Source: Saccharopolyspora shandongensis | Lineage (GTDB): Bacteria; Actinomycetota; Actinomycetes; Mycobacteriales; Pseudonocardiaceae | NCBI RefSeq assembly: GCF_900106995.1 | Contig: NZ_FNOK01000046.1 | Coordinates: 1-64,000 of the forward strand | DNA: 64,000 nt | Direction of reading: 5' to 3' | In this document: piece after piece, positions 63,459 through 64,000 of the stretch | How positions within the stretch are numbered: position 1 is the first letter of the stretch | Layout: the number at the start of each line of letters is the position of its first letter | Program-made: the position numbers and the translations under genes | Notes under the pieces: generated by a model | What the model was told of the DNA's origin: nothing | Database searches by the model: none | The model's input: the letters and a program-made list of their open reading frames with translations, nothing else

Positions 63459-64000
63459 GTGAACACGGCCCGCAGCGGTGGCGAACTCGTCGTCGCGCAG
63501 TTGGAGAAGCACGGTGTCACCACGGCGTTCTGCGTGCCTGGTGAGAGTTATCTGGAGGTGCTCGACGCGCTGCACGACTCGCCGATCAGACTCGTCGTCT
63601 GCCGCCACGAAGGCGGCGCGGCGTACATGGCCGACGCGGACGCAAGGCTCACCGGCGGCGTCGGGGTGTGCCTGGTGACGCGCGGCCCGGGCGCATCGAA
63701 CGCCCTCGTCGCCCTGCACACCGCCTGGCAGGGCCGGGTACCGCTGCTGCTGTTCGTCGGCCTCATCCCGCGCGGCGAACGCGATCGCGAAGCGTTCCAG
63801 GAGTTCGACCTGGCTCGCACGTTCGGCGCATCGGCGAAGTCCGTGCTGACGATCGACCGGGCCGACCGGATCCCCGAGCTGCTCGCGCAGGCCTTCCTCA
63901 TCGCGCGCAGCGGTCGCCCCGGTCCGGTCGTGGTGGGGCTGCCGGAGGACATGCTCCGCGATGCCGTCGAGGTGGGGGACGGGGAGCCGTTCCCGCTGCC
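63459..64000 (+). CDS. Thiamine-diphosphate-dependent enzyme (acetolactate-synthase-like), N-terminal part
   Basis: The gene runs off the right edge; 180 codons are seen. The N-terminal TPP pyrimidine-binding domain has GGELVVAQLEKHGVTTAFCVPGE, the catalytic Glu in RHEGGAAYMADADAR and TRGPGASNALVALHTAWQ. This is close to acetolactate synthase/oxalyl-CoA decarboxylase-type enzymes; the reaction cannot be told from this half. GTG at 63459 is preceded by GGGAGGAG. It lies 34 bases past the MHS carrier gene and may share its transcript. Confidence 0.93.
   Translation, partial: MNTARSGGELVVAQLEKHGVTTAFCVPGESYLEVLDALHDSPIRLVVCRHEGGAAYMADADARLTGGVGVCLVTRGPGASNALVALHTAWQGRVPLLLFVGLIPRGERDREAFQEFDLARTFGASAKSVLTIDRADRIPELLAQAFLIARSGRPGPVVVGLPEDMLRDAVEVGDGEPFPL

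Overview
The window reads as one contiguous piece of a high-GC actinobacterial chromosome. Codon third positions are G/C-rich, GTG and TTG starts are common, and start-stop overlaps (ATGA, GTGA, TTGA) join many genes. A complete yrbE/mce operon, a hopanoid locus, an LCP protein, a class F-like sortase and a WS/DGAT domain point to the Pseudonocardiales (Saccharopolyspora-like). The genus is an inference. No tRNA, rRNA, CRISPR array, prophage or intact insertion sequence was seen.

Layout. 1-5.4 kb: tail of a 13E12-type HNH protein, a FadR-type regulator, a double-length Lrp/AsnC regulator, a membrane dipeptidase, and an MpaB-family oxygenase coupled to a TetR regulator. 5.4-13.9 kb (minus strand): yrbEA-yrbEB-mceA-F plus an Mce-associated protein, a lipid importer lacking its ATPase here. 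14.3-22.0 kb (plus): hopanoid operon hpnC-hpnD-hpnE-polyprenyl synthase-shc-hpnG-hpnH. 22.0-26.0 kb (minus, convergent): an overlapping set of a glycosyltransferase/WS-DGAT fusion, a DMT-type membrane protein and an SDR. 26-34 kb: carbonic anhydrase, ChrB-like protein, LCP protein, GNAT, LarA-like protein, DUF5313 protein, UspA and threonine dehydratase. 34.2-38.1 kb: a relic of an intradiol dioxygenase, then a two-component system divergent from a wall-anchored-type protein and its sortase. 38.1-42.6 kb: UbiA, methyltransferase, acyl-CoA dehydrogenase-like protein, type III polyketide synthase and DUF2071 protein, a probable small biosynthetic cluster. 42.6-47.9 kb: an AA10 LPMO with a DasR-type operator over its promoter, an LLM flavoprotein, an MFS carrier, a secreted endonuclease I and a hydrolase. 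48-54.5 kb: PadR regulator and nitronate monooxygenase behind a strong palindrome, then SDR, acyl-CoA ligase and a pair of acyl-CoA dehydrogenases around a KstR-like box. 54.6-64 kb: MFS carrier, secreted HNH nuclease, small LuxR-type protein, TRAP-TAXI transporter, YtcJ-like amidohydrolase, MHS-type MFS carrier and the start of a TPP enzyme.

How parts work together. The hopanoid operon supplies enzymes from polyprenyl diphosphate through squalene to hopene and on to side-chain extension. The convergent GT/acyltransferase set may add a glycolipid or neutral-lipid branch, and Mce imports lipids. The most unusual items are the GT28-WS/DGAT fusion, the type III PKS-UbiA cluster and several clear cis-regulatory sites: four GGWTCTTSA repeats at the two-component locus, a dre site on the LPMO promoter, the operator upstream of the nitronate monooxygenase, and the inverted repeat before the MpaB/TetR pair. 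A recurring GTCCACTGTGGAC-like palindrome is scattered over the window.
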